A stretch of DNA of 64,000 nucleotides, from contig OZ316893.1 in the NCBI GenBank assembly GCA_973895155.1, positions 124,001 through 188,000 on the forward strand. The letters are read 5' to 3'. The DNA is from Marsupella aquatica (Eukaryota > Marchantiophyta). The notes below the pieces were generated by a model. The model had not been told where the DNA came from, did not search any database, and saw only the letters and a program-made list of their open reading frames with translations. Each line of letters begins with the position of its first letter. Position 1 is the first letter of the stretch. Of this stretch, positions 33,318 through 43,545 are shown piece by piece. Position numbers and translations under genes: made by a program.

Positions 33318-34736
33318 TCACCGACAAATGGTATTTTTCGCGATCCATTGGTGCGCAATCTTCATGCTCTCCTGGTTGACTCCTTCGATTTGCACGGATG
33401 GCGCGGACAACGCCCAGGCACGATAGTCCTTGTGTGAAACCACCACGCACACTCTGGGCCGGCCGTCCCCTCCACATCTGCCCGACTCTTGGTGGTAGTC
33501 TTCCAACCCATAAAAGCCTCCCCGATGCACGACCAAGCGAATGCTGGGATAGTTATATCCGCAGGAGATCACTGAGGTTGCCACCATGACTTTAGGCGTG
33601 CCCGCCTCCCAACTTTGTAGCTTGCTAAGTCTATCTGCCTTCACGATGTCGGAGGTTAAGAAGCAGCTTTGGACATGATGTAGTCGTAGAGTTTGATCCA
33701 AATCCACAACTTCATTCTTCGTCATAGTGTATACCAGGGCTCTGTCCTCTGTGCCGGCGGCGGCCATCCAATCATGTAGAAGTTCCGCGATTTTCAAATC
33801 CAGCCGGGCCTCATCGTCCACAACTCTGTACTCGAGGTTGGGTCGTGTTGTACAGGACCGAATCACCTTCCATGGACTTCCCAACTTCCACCATAACGCC
33901 GCTTCCTTGCGGGGCGGTAGAGAGGCCGTCAATCCAATCAGCTGACAATGAAGTCGGGAAAGCCAGAGAAGCTGTGCCATGGATTGACGGTAGGGACACA
34001 ACACCTGATGCACCTCGTCTATGACGATTGAATGCAATTTGCCGGCGCAAATGAGTTGTCTGGCCCAACTTTGGAAACTCTCTTGGATGGCAATCTCGAC
34101 AGGGACAAACACGAGCGGAGGTGCCTCTGCCACAGGGATACAGCTCACCCTGAACTCCGAACAATCAAAACCTGCAGCCCTGCACTCCGCCAGCTGAGTG
34201 TGGATCAACACATACAGAGGAACTATGACAACCACCGTCTTTCCGCTACTCCGAGCGGCTGCCATGAAAACGGCCGATTTCCCGGAACCCGTGGGTAGGA
34301 TGGCTACAAAATTCTGCATGTTGTCCACCGCCGTGGCGACTGCAATTGCCTGCTCACGCGTCTTCCAATCCCTATGACCAAGGCTGAAAAGTGCAATCCG
34401 TGCTTCATACATCGCAGCAGGGTCCAGGCCCTCCAGTTCATTGCCATGATCGGTGTTTGATCCATCATCACATCTGTGCAGGATCCGGATTCGCTTTGAG
34501 GGCGGAGCGAACTCAACTTCCACACCTGGGTGAGGCCGGACCACTTCTGTGCCTGGCCACAGCTCAGGCTCAGGCTCGGCCTCGGCCTTGGCCTCCTGGT
34601 GTCTCCTAAGGTCTGTGGGCAGCCGCAGTAAATGGTGAAGCTTCTTTGCGACAAACGTAAAGTTCCTCCACTCATGTCGATCAACAACTCTTAAATCCTG
34701 GCTATTCTGTGCATAGTTATGGCCAGCGGTGGACAC
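33318..34736 (-). CDS. RecQ-like DNA helicase domain
   Basis: 472 codons downstream of the TGA; the first codon here is GTG because the frame really continues from upstream. Motif 0-like KTREQA (125-130), Walker A ILPTGSGKSAVF (146-157), Ia VVIVPLYVLIHTQ, II SIVIDEVHQVL with DEVH at 240-243, III LIGLTASLPP, IV RALVYTMTKNE, V KVMVATSVISCGYNYPSIRLV, VI YHQESGRCGGDG. In RecQ motif VI the second Arg of GRxGRDG is the arginine finger; here it is Gly, which would cripple ATP hydrolysis. No RQC or HRDC domain is visible. Probably unwinds DNA for the linked recombinase, by inference. Confidence 0.8.
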   Translation of the reverse strand: MSTAGHNYAQNSQDLRVVDRHEWRNFTFVAKKLHHLLRLPTDLRRHQEAKAEAEPEPELWPGTEVVRPHPGVEVEFAPPSKRIRILHRCDDGSNTDHGNELEGLDPAAMYEARIALFSLGHRDWKTREQAIAVATAVDNMQNFVAILPTGSGKSAVFMAAARSSGKTVVVIVPLYVLIHTQLAECRAAGFDCSEFRVSCIPVAEAPPLVFVPVEIAIQESFQSWARQLICAGKLHSIVIDEVHQVLCPYRQSMAQLLWLSRLHCQLIGLTASLPPRKEAALWWKLGSPWKVIRSCTTRPNLEYRVVDDEARLDLKIAELLHDWMAAAGTEDRALVYTMTKNEVVDLDQTLRLHHVQSCFLTSDIVKADRLSKLQSWEAGTPKVMVATSVISCGYNYPSIRLVVHRGGFYGLEDYHQESGRCGGDGRPRVCVVVSHKDYRAWALSAPSVQIEGVNQESMKIAHQWIAKNTICR

Positions 34737-34859
34737 CGAATGGCCTGCAGATGCATCCAGCCGCTCATTAGCCAGTGATATCTGCAGCTGGAACCGAATG
34801 GGCTCGGAAAAGAACGTTATAATGTGCCGATGAGGCCTAATCCCAAACGGGGCCTTAAA

Positions 34860-36821
34860 TCATTTCAGGAACTCCCTCTCCACACCTGCACTCACATGCC
34901 ATGTTGAACGCCTTTTTCCGGTTTCAACAAACCAACAATCCGCGTACACCGCTGCTTTCTCTCGACCCCACAATTGACTCGCAACGAACACCTGCACAGG
35001 CCTCACCACGGTAAGGTACTGGAGGAAGGCTAGCCTCAGACATAGGGGTAAGAACCGAACAATGTGCTTCGAGCGTCTTCGACCACACGTTTTGTTATAT
35101 GTTTGGTGTATCACCAAGGTCCCTTCTGCCCACAGGAACGTCCGTTGGTTGGTTGTCGTGTTGCGGATCAAGAAACTGCCGTACTCTGCTGCCCTAGCTG
35201 GCTGACCCGATGTAAAATGCAGCAGCCAAGTGAGCCGGTCGTTCAATCTATCGGCGGCGGCCAGCCATTCGCGTAGGGCCTTCTTGTTCCACATCTGGAT
35301 GCCGTTCTCGTCGTAGCGATGGACAAAATGTGATGATCTCATGTCATCGGAGAACAGATGCTGGTGCAAATCGTGCCTGTGCTCGTGGAACGGGTTTCTT
35401 TCTTCGGTGAGGAACGAGTATCCGTTCCTATCTTTGTTGAGCTCGTCCACAATTACGCTGCCCCCGGGTACCAACAGTCGCTCCAACCAATCCGTGTCCA
35501 GACCCAGAAGAACTTGTTCCCGCATGAGGACGGTGCATTCACTAATCACCGCCATCACCATTTCTCTATAGCCGTCCAGTGTGATTGGGTAACCGTTCAC
35601 TTCGCATTCTGTGTAACCGGGCTTTGATGCAACGAGATCCGGTCTTTTCGGCTTTTCACCGACAAGCGAGCAGATAAGGGTCTGCCAAGAAGAAATGTAG
35701 CCGAATGGTGTCTCTATTAGCCTGGGTTTATCCTCCACGTACGCCAGAATTGCTCTCGCATCTTCGACATCCAGGTCATCCGCTGCCGCTCGATTCCAAA
35801 GAGTGCGACATAACTCCATTTTGATTGCCGCTCGGCACCAGAATTTCATCATTGACAGCATTGGGGTGACATCTGTGGATTCCTTCCATGCATAACCAGT
35901 GGAGAGCGCGCACGCTTTGAGCGAGGACAGGATCAAAAACTGCAAAAAAAAATTGTCCGTCAATTTCCGGGCTACCACCTTCGTCGGATGTGGGGGGGTC
36001 CACAAACCGAGCAACAGGTCGTGTAGGACAGTGTAGTCAAAGTGGTCCGGGTCTATGGGACCCTCTGGAAGGGACTCCAACTGGATCTTTAGGGCTTGGA
36101 GAAGGACCTTCAAGCGGTCGGGAGCCTTCACAACGAGGAGCACATGGGAGCCTGGAGGATCACATGCAGAAAGCAATAAAGTGAACAGGAAATTTGTCAT
36201 GACCGAGCAATACTTCTCTATCGTGGACTCCTGGAGGAACTCGGTGAATCCCTGTGGAGAGTCAGGACTCACAACCAATGTCCTCACTCTGAAATCCGCC
36301 TTGACCAAGACTTTTTGCACAAGCGTGGCATACGAGAGCACAACATCCGGGACCCGTGCATATGGGGAACCTTCCCGGCGAGCCAAACGCATGGGACCAC
36401 TGATATCGTTGTACGTTGAATTCTCTGGTATGAGTCCTGCCGCAACCTTCACCCATCCAGTGGCTCGCAACCACGCGGATAGCTCTCGAGGGGGAGGATC
36501 GTTCTGTGCGGGGAGCGTCCGCTCCATCTCAAGAATTGCCTTGGACAGCGCGGACTTCAGGCTTTGGTTGCTACCTCGGGCTCGGTCGGGTGGACATCGG
36601 ACTGCAAAGTACTTCTTCCCGACACCTTGAACAAGACATTGAACACTACTACTGCAACACATGGTCATATCGGTAACTTGGGGATGCACTCGTATTGTGT
36701 GATTATGCATAGTCTTCTTACTTGCGCTGTGGTAGGTAGTGCAAAAGGGGCACGAGTAGCCTCTGCGGACAACGATACCGGGGACTGGGGAGACTAATCC
36801 CCGAATACAATGATCCCACAC
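34860..36821 (-). CDS. OrsD second half and tyrosine-recombinase-like domain
   Basis: 653 codons. The N-terminus GYSCPFCTTYHSASKKTMHN..H completes the OrsD-like C-x2-C..H-x4-H unit. The middle (residues 60-500) is helical with no named motif. The C-terminus has catalytic-domain signs: Arg543 (35,193-35,195) in HFTSGQPARAAEY and Lys585 (35,067-35,069) in CGRRRSKHIVRFLP. After TGA at 34,860 the same frame gives PFGIRPHRHIIT (box II; the first His of H-x-x-R is Arg here) and AGHSVSTAGHNYA (H and Tyr). The order R-K-(H)xxR-H-Y is that of tyrosine recombinases. The assignment rests on motif order only. Confidence 0.6.
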   Translation of the reverse strand: MWDHCIRGLVSPVPGIVVRRGYSCPFCTTYHSASKKTMHNHTIRVHPQVTDMTMCCSSSVQCLVQGVGKKYFAVRCPPDRARGSNQSLKSALSKAILEMERTLPAQNDPPPRELSAWLRATGWVKVAAGLIPENSTYNDISGPMRLARREGSPYARVPDVVLSYATLVQKVLVKADFRVRTLVVSPDSPQGFTEFLQESTIEKYCSVMTNFLFTLLLSACDPPGSHVLLVVKAPDRLKVLLQALKIQLESLPEGPIDPDHFDYTVLHDLLLGLWTPPHPTKVVARKLTDNFFLQFLILSSLKACALSTGYAWKESTDVTPMLSMMKFWCRAAIKMELCRTLWNRAAADDLDVEDARAILAYVEDKPRLIETPFGYISSWQTLICSLVGEKPKRPDLVASKPGYTECEVNGYPITLDGYREMVMAVISECTVLMREQVLLGLDTDWLERLLVPGGSVIVDELNKDRNGYSFLTEERNPFHEHRHDLHQHLFSDDMRSSHFVHRYDENGIQMWNKKALREWLAAADRLNDRLTWLLHFTSGQPARAAEYGSFLIRNTTTNQRTFLWAEGTLVIHQTYNKTCGRRRSKHIVRFLPLCLRLAFLQYLTVVRPVQVFVASQLWGREKAAVYADCWFVETGKRRSTWHVSAGVEREFLK

Positions 36822-37396
36822 TGCATTGGGGGGGTTAATTGCATCCCCATGATGGCCGTAGACAGCTGTCGCTCATCTTGTCGGCTCCATAAGCTTCTTC
36901 CCCCATTCCTACGGAGGGGCGCGAAATCCTTCCAGACATGCCTGCAAACCGTCCCCACGCTGGAACCGTCCAGGATAACATTGCAAGTAACGCACAAGAG
37001 CAATGCCATGCCCTCGTACTTCACCACAGACAAATCTGCTCGACTTAACACATCTGGGGTGTCCACAAATTCTGAGATTGTCGCCACCCGGGGACTTTCA
37101 TTACTGGGAACCGAATCACCCGAATCGCCTGCTGGGACCGATGCATGACTACGGGTTGTCCCTTGGATGTGTTCTCTGGCATAATGGTTCTGCAAGCGGT
37201 CCGGTCGACGGAAGCGAGACAAGCAAGAACGGTGAGGGCACGGCCAATCACGAGCTACGGATATGCGGACTGAAGATCTCATGCCATCAGCCTCGACGAC
37301 ACTGCAAATCGACTGATGAACTACTCTCCTATGAGCGGCTCTTTGAGAAACAGTAACAAACTCCATTCCAGGACACCCATCGCACCGGAACGTCAT
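36794..37396 (-). CDS. N-terminal C2H2 zinc fingers and first half of OrsD-like domain
   Basis: 200 codons starting MTFRCDGCPGMEF. Finger 1: C-x2-C..H-x4-H in FRCDGCPGMEF..RAAHRRVVHQ. Finger 2: C-x4-C-x12-H-x4-H in WPCPHRSCLSRFRRPDRLQ.., ending HYAREH. A later segment, LLLCVTCNVILDG..VCRHVWKDF, fits the C-x2-C..H opening of OrsD-type domains (DUF3505). The frame runs out at 36,794 just after the 7-C run, while frame 2 takes over at VWDHCIRGLVS. Likely DNA-binding part of the recombinase-helicase protein. Confidence 0.7.
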   Translation of the reverse strand: MTFRCDGCPGMEFVTVSQRAAHRRVVHQSICSVVEADGMRSSVRISVARDWPCPHRSCLSRFRRPDRLQNHYAREHIQGTTRSHASVPAGDSGDSVPSNESPRVATISEFVDTPDVLSRADLSVVKYEGMALLLCVTCNVILDGSSVGTVCRHVWKDFAPLRRNGGRSLWSRQDERQLSTAIMGMQLTPPMQCGIIVFGD

Positions 37397-37525
37397 CGTA
37401 ATGTCTGCTAGCGAATGAACGGGCTGGGTAGTTATATGTGGCCAAAAATATCATTCAGCTCCAATCGAGCATGATGATATAATTGCACCCACAACCACTT
37501 TTTGTCGGATGAGACTGAGGGGGGG

Positions 37526-37718
37526 CTCCAGCTTGTCATCCGAGAGCAATGGCAGACGCCAACCATTCCCTTTACACCTCGACTAGCTTGTCATCCGAGA
37601 GCTATGCCAGATGACCCTTTATACCCCGACTAGCTTGTCATCCGAGAGCTACGACAGACCCAACGATAATTCCCTTCGTACCCCCGACTAGCTTGTCATC
37701 CGGGAGCTATGGCAGACT
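37526..37718 (+). repeat. Four iteron-like repeats upstream of the recombinase-helicase gene
   Basis: Four copies of (T)AGCTTGTCATCCGAGAGC followed by (A/T)A(T/C)G(C/G/A)CAGA, starting near 37,527, 37,582, 37,630 and 37,688, separated by 48-58 bp. Three are preceded by CCCCGACT or TCGACT. They lie 130-320 bp upstream of the ATG at 37,396. Conserved cores with variable spacers look like protein-binding sites rather than a slipped microsatellite. They could be recombinase or promoter sites of the element. Confidence 0.6.
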
Positions 37719-38215
37719 GAACCATCCCCACTACTATACCCAAAAAACCCAAAAACATTTGTTACCCCTAATTTTGTTGGTCATCTCTGCCCCCAATTCC
37801 TCTGTATCCTTTCACTTGTGCCCTCACGGTGTACAAGCTTTACTAACTCAAGACAATAATAGGCCCGCGAGGTAGCTTTCGATCGGCGCCCATTGGTTTA
37901 TTTTAGTTAACATGTCCTGCCCGGCCAAGTGAGACACTTCACAACCACGCCTCGGACCTGGTGATGGCAAATGCAGCTTGAGCGTGACATTACATAACTG
38001 TGCCTGGCAGCTGGCGGCAGGACTAATCAATGCAACCTATCATTAATTACCCTTGTCAGAGTCATTCGCCCTTATTTGGAAAGACGGTCCATCGCAATTC
38101 AATGGGCCGACGGCTGTACTGGTGAGTGTCATCATAATAATAAGGACCCTAAACCGGCCCCCACCTTTGTTAGTGCATACAACATTATTGTATCGCTACC
38201 GTAGGGGCAGTATTG

Positions 38216-38236
38216 TCAACAACAACAACAACAACA
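38216..38236 (+). repeat. (CAA)n microsatellite
   Basis: Seven CAA units at 38,217-38,237, just left of repeat M2 copy B. Confidence 0.6.
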
Positions 38237-38339
38237 ATGCTACTACTGTTGCAAGAAATTCCTTTTTGCAAACTCTCAAATACCAGGCCCATGACCGAAG
38301 TCCGAAGGGTAGTAGTAGTAGATGAAATGTTAAAGTAAA

Positions 38340-39590
38340 CTGTTGAAATATTCTACGCTCGATTACGCGGATGAAAGTCATGTTTCAGATATGACTGATG
38401 ACATTTTTCAAGTATTGATGAATTAAAAACCAGGAGTTATCTTGAAGTGAATGATACATCATGATAAAGAATTCATATAATATCTCTCTGCATCAAAAAC
38501 ATGTTGTAAACTCTTCCTCTAACAACTTGTTTTGTGGTTCTCTCAGCGCCGGGGCCAAATTGACTAATTAGAGAGTGACACCAAGTTCGGAACGCACATC
38601 TGGTACAACTTGAAGCTTTCACACAAATTTATTGTCCTCTTTGATCTTCCAATTTTATATCTGACATGGTAATAATTCACAACCATGTAAACAATTAATT
38701 AAAACCATGTAACGTTAGAAATACTGGGCAGCGGGCAGTCACGTACTGGATTAATAAAGGCTAATAGCATTGATTAGCCTCGGTCTTGCCTTTCGTTCTT
38801 AATAACAATTAGCACATAATAGGATGTCATCATGGATTACATTCTTGAAGGTATCATGTACCCAAACTACCCTTGCCTATGCAAAAACTAAAACCTGCTT
38901 GGAGGGACAGAGTATAGGCCTTGTATTTTTGTGAGGAAAGTATGCAAAGAAAAGAGCTTGGAATCCCGGGATCCACTTGCCATGATATTGAGATAATGAT
39001 GAGAATTTTCTTTTACTAGTATGTATTAACAAATTGAATCTTCAAACTAAGTTGCCCAAGATCAAATTACAGATAGTTATAACTAATGGCTCAATCCAAG
39101 CCATCATTTTTCTTATGGCGCATACTCTTGTCATTGTAGATGAGCTTTGATGTCATTCTTATAAATTTATTTTAATGCACATAAATTTAATACAAATTTA
39201 CAACACTACTCTGAATGTACTTTGCCTATATCATTTACGTGAAAGAATTGAGTTTGGACCCACATACTAGTTAAGCACCTTGGAAAGAGTGTCACAGGTG
39301 ACCCATCTCTCACCCATAGGAAAAAAGAAATTAAAAAAGAGAAAGAAGAAAAAAGAAGAAAAAACAAACACATTACTTGCATGATACTTGCAAAGTAATG
39401 CAAGTCTCATGCACAGTGATTTAGGAACACTGGGCACATCTCAAATATGATTTTCTTGCCATTTTAGATTCTAGCGAGCGCTACCAAGTGTAGGACACTG
39501 GGAATATGAAAAAATGGCACACTGGGCACATGTCAAACATGATTTGCTTCCTTACAGTAATCATTTTACTATAGAGTAGTACTCGTGTAA
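38340..39590 (+). mobile_element. Repeat family M2, copy B
   Basis: Same block order as copy A but on the plus strand: GATGAAAGTCATGTTTCAGA near 38,370, GGGGCCAAATTGACTAATTAG near 38,553, CATGGATTACATTCTTGAAGG near 38,833, CCTTGGAAAGAGTGTCACAGG near 39,280, and a purine-rich AAAGAAATTAAAAAAG block. The right end reads TAGTTGAGCC. No transposase was seen. Confidence 0.6.
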
Positions 39591-39720
39591 TTTAGTTGAG
39601 CCTCTACGACAGACCCTCTCGGTCACGGGCCTGGTTGATGACTTGACGATGTCCTCGTCCATGATTGATGAGGATCCCTCACGATTCAATGGGCTGGCGC
39701 CTGTACTGCATAGGGTTCAT
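39591..39720 (-). pseudogene. Fragment similar to the flank of M2 copy A
   Basis: GACCCTCTCGGTCACGGGCC followed by TGGTTGATGAC matches GACCCCTTTGGTCACGGGCC at 21,592, where it lies in the plant-mobile-domain-like gene. Minus-strand reading NQARDREGL parallels NQARDQRGR at the first locus. It is too short to assign more. Confidence 0.35.
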
Positions 39721-40474
39721 TAACGACGTATTGCGCTAGTCGGCACCCACGGACCCACCATAACTAGTGGAATAGTGGATGCGTGATTCGGTGATTGTAC
39801 ACCTACCGTCGCGGAGAGGAGAACAACAACTTACTGTGAACCTTTCAAGACCTACTCTGAAATAGATGAATGTACAACACAATAATCCAGTAATTTTCCC
39901 TCTAAAAGACTAGAATTATTGGAGGTATATGCTTAATAAACCCCCTTTGGAATGTTTCTTGCTTAATCAACACCCTATGTTCAAATCTGCCCCAACCGAC
40001 CCCCTATGTTCAAATCTGCCCCAATCGACCCCCCAAAGTATGTTTGTTACACAATCAACACCCTTTGATTTTTTATGGTTCATGACATGATGCTGTGTAT
40101 TGCAATTGCATTGTACCTGAACCTGTCCGTGGGTGCAAGCGACTTGACCAAACCGTCAAATGCTTCATTTAGAGTCGATCTCCCCACGACGGGACCATCT
40201 AGGATTTCAAGAAATGATGTGAAGACAAAATGTGTTATGTCTTCAGATGTTCATTATTGAATTAGCCTCATATAACTTGGTCCAAATGTTCATTGTTTCA
40301 CATTCTGTCATGATGACTTCTGTTTGTCATGACGTTTTGGGGGAATCTATTGTATTGAGGGTTATTGGGAAGCTCAGTCTCTTTTTGTTAGAGTTTGCAT
40401 GCAATCTAGATGACTGACATTGTAGTGGTGTGAGGTACAATTAGGGATATCAATGTTGGAGATTTTGATGTCAC

Positions 40475-40874
40475 TAGCCCCAATTACCCGTTCTTTGAAC
40501 GTGAATAGAGGACAAGATAATCAAAGAGTTACCAAAATATAATCTCTATTCATATTCTTTGAAGATTAATGAAATGATAAAAAAAACCCATCATTTTAAT
40601 AGTCATATATATATATACCATTCTCCTTTCTGTGCACATCCGTCTTTCTATCCACATCCTTCTTTCCATGCACATATGTTGTGGTGGGGCCATAGTGCCC
40701 ATTTTATGAATGTAAATACTTAAAAATTATCACAAAAAAACTTGCACCAGTTGACATACATCATAGTCATGAATTTTTCCCATGCACATGATGACCATGG
40801 AGTTACGGTCTATAGGCTTCACCCTAGACCTAGGCTCTAGAGCGTAGACTTCAGTTGGCACTTTTATAGTAAGA
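40475..40874 (-). mobile_element. Small non-autonomous Helitron M1, complete copy
   Basis: 400 bp. Minus strand starts TCTTACTATAAAAGTGCC (5' TC end, preceded by A) and ends with hairpin CGTTC-AAA-GAACG, 11 bases, then CTAG, followed by T. Insertion between A and T, the 3' hairpin and the CTRR end are diagnostic for Helitrons. No coding capacity. Three other copies are in this window. Confidence 0.75.
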
Positions 40875-41307
40875 TCGATTGTGCATCTCTGGCATAGAGG
40901 GGATCTATTTGAAGTGGACATTTTTTACGGGCACCATTCGGAGGTCCCGATCCCATAATTTTCTTCAGCCTGGCAATAAACCAAAACACCCGCCTGGAGA
41001 TGTCCTGAAGCTCAACCAGCAGCCATGCCGCTAGGGCCTCATGAGTGACCCACACAGTACATGGTGGAGGAGTTGCACAATTACAAAAGTGTAGGACTCA
41101 CTGGTATCACACTCTGACATCCAACAAGGAGTTTGTGTGGAAAGCATGATCCGAAAGGACAAACCGAGGAAAACTAAATTCTCGTAACTATGAGGAATGA
41201 ACTACATAAGTACAGTACAGTCATATAAAACTACATGAATATATGTCTGGATGCCAAAAATGTTGAATTCGAGTAAAAACCAAAGCATGATGAAGATTGC
41301 CATGGAA

Positions 41308-43545
41308 CTACACCGCATCAGCATCGAATCCAACAACAGCGGTGCCTGACGCAAAGGTATCGAACGGAGGGGAAGCGAACGAGTTTTCGACCAAGCATTT
41401 CTCCACCAAGCCACGGACGGCAGAATAGTGAGCAGCAAACGGCAAGGAACAAATCTGCCTCAACCGGTTCAGATCTGGCAGCTCATTTTCTGTGAACATC
41501 CGATGTACTCGAGCAACTTCCATCCAGATTCGGATCAAATCAATGCGTGAACAGGAATGATAATGATAAGAGGGGTAAGCTGTGCGAAATTTATGTTCGT
41601 CCTTCCAAGTCTCGACAAAAGGGCTAAGGGACTCCATAGTGTTCCTGTAGTGCTCGCAGTGTGCTAGCCTGCATTGAGCAGCAATAGTACCCCATATGGT
41701 ATGCTTCTCTGTAGCAGACAGCTGAGGTGAAACCGAATGCACAGGGCCAGTAGGAATGACGACAGTAGCCTGGGCATTGGTCTGCTCCAAGAATTCAACA
41801 ATGAATTGCAGCGAGTACAAAGGCAAGTTGCCAAAGTAGGCAAAGGCAGCCTCAACCTTTACCACGGACAGATCACCGTACAGCAACATAAAAGCGAGTA
41901 GAGGTCGATATTGTTTACACAATGTCCAGTATCTCTCCAGATCGCAATGCTCGAGGGTGACCGAACAACCGGGAACAATGTTGAGCACCACAGAAATCTC
42001 TAAAACACGATGGTAATAGTAGCGCCAAAACTCCAAGATTGGCATCTCAAATCGGGAAGCTTCTTGCCTGAACAAAGTGAACTTCCGCCTAAAATTCTCA
42101 TCCTCATCCTCCTTCTTCAATGACACACTCGCGGCCGGAAGCTTCGAAAGCTCAGCAGCAGGTGCTAGGGACGCACAGACAGAGGTAGTAGGTGATGGTA
42201 CGGAAGGTGGGCCTGCAGACATTTTCGCTGTAGACTCACATTGTGATCGGGATGAAGTAGCAGCAATCATAGCAGCAAAAAGAAAATCCAACTTCCGCTT
42301 CTTACCTAGTAGCACATCTGAATCTCCTCCCGGATCCGTACGCATCAAGTCCTTGTGCAGGTCACTCATGGCACCATAATAAACTTGAACTGTAGATGCA
42401 AAGCTGGTAGCGCATCTAAGGACTCTATCGGCTACATTGTGATCGAGCTGCATGAGTGCTTCATCAAACAACTTTGCTTTCATGAGGTCAATCGCCGGAA
42501 CATCCAACAGAGGTCGCAGCTTATCTAGAGCCCGATCTAGAGTAAAAGAAACATCAGAACTCCTGGCAGTAGCACATCATAATTTCTCTTGGAGATCGAG
42601 GTTCTCCGCGGATAGAGCTTCCACACGAATCTGGAATTTCTCTTGGAGATCAAATTTCTCGGCAGTCAGAGTTCCCACACGTATCAGAGCATCCAATCTG
42701 TCCTTATCTATCTTGGTAAACTCTTCGACGGAAATGAAAGAAAATTCCTGAAACTTGCTGAGCAATTGATCCGGTGGACAGCCGATGAAGCTAGTTAATT
42801 CAGACAGAATTTTCGACTGGGTCGTAGAGATTTTAGACAGCGCTTCACTTTCCTTTAGAAACACGGCCCATCTGGGATTTTCCTGGTTCACCTCGACTTT
42901 CGCCTCGTCCTCCGATTCACCGGGCTTGTCTTCGCTTGATTCGCCTTCCGATTCGGGCGTGGTATCCGCATCGGGATCCCTCTCTCCATTCTCCAGGTAG
43001 GCAAGATGAAGCTCCCACTCAATCAACTCGGGTGCTGTCAAACATTTCTTGTGCGCATACACATGGGAAAGGTAAACAGCAATCCAAGTGAAGGAACCAG
43101 ACCTCATTGACAACATTTGCGTCTTGATCACGGCGCAGAGCACATTCGCCCAGTTGATCACCTTCAGTCCCTTCCAGGAAGCGATGATGGTGCTGGCCAG
43201 AGCTACGGGTGCTCTATTCTGACATTCCGGATTTAAAATAGGAACCAGAAATTCCAGCAAAGGTAGGAGGTTCAATTTATCAGCACATTGTTCCAGATTC
43301 CAGCCGATACGTACATTTTTCTTTCCTGCGAAGTAAGGTCCAGTCAAATCAATGCATCTCAACATACATTCTCCTTTCGACTTCAAATCATAGACCTCAG
43401 CGATGAGATTCTCAGTCCACTGATCAGGGTCTCCATGAATTGTTGTACCTTTGGATTCTCTTCCCATGCCTCGCATCCACACATCCTCCACGATAGCGCT
43501 CGACTTCATCCCCCATGGCACACGAATCAAATTCACAAGGCCCAT
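41308..43545 (-). CDS. Unrecognised 746-codon ORF with one in-frame TGA
   Basis: Frame 43,545-42,580 (321 codons plus TGA at 42,577) continues in phase to 41,308. The N-terminal globular part has GDPDQWTENLIAEVYDLKSK and CIDLTGPYFAGKKNVRIGW. An acidic linker follows (TTPESEGESSEDKPGESEDE), then a coiled-coil stretch with a near-repeat, LTAEKFDLQEKFQIRVEALSAENLDLQEKL. After the TGA come a basic KKRKLDF patch, a KKEDEDENFRRKF helix and a C-terminal all-helical domain ending GFDADAV. The start ATG has an upstream in-frame TGA 18 bases before it. I do not recognise a family; the build (globular, acidic, coiled coil) resembles retroelement Gag-like or plant-mobile-domain-type proteins. Confidence 0.5.

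Larger units (their letters stand above)
33318..37396 (-). pseudogene. C2H2 / OrsD-like / tyrosine-recombinase-like / RecQ-like helicase gene (one frameshift, one in-frame stop)
   Basis: Three consecutive minus-strand frames form one intronless gene of about 1,360 codons. Frame 1 (37,396-36,794) has two C2H2 fingers and the first half of an OrsD-like domain. It is offset from frame 2 (36,821-34,860) by one base at a 7-C run (36,829-36,835). Frame 2 is in phase with frame 3 (helicase), separated only by TGA at 34,860. The same order (OrsD-type zinc fingers, a middle domain with a GQPAR motif, RecQ helicase) is known to me from large basidiomycete proteins. The middle domain reads as a tyrosine recombinase: Arg in SGQPAR, Lys in RRRSKHIVRFLP, RHIIT, then AGHSVSTAGHNYA with the candidate Tyr. 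I infer a selfish recombinase-helicase element. The copy is probably inactive unless the lesions are assembly errors. Confidence 0.7.

Noticed and set aside
36055-36630. 191-codon plus-strand frame
   Set aside because: Antisense shadow of the recombinase-helicase gene, with no motif of its own.
37526-37718. CRISPR array
   Set aside because: Four repeats with 30-40-bp gaps superficially fit, but repeats are imperfect, there are no cas genes and the DNA is eukaryotic.
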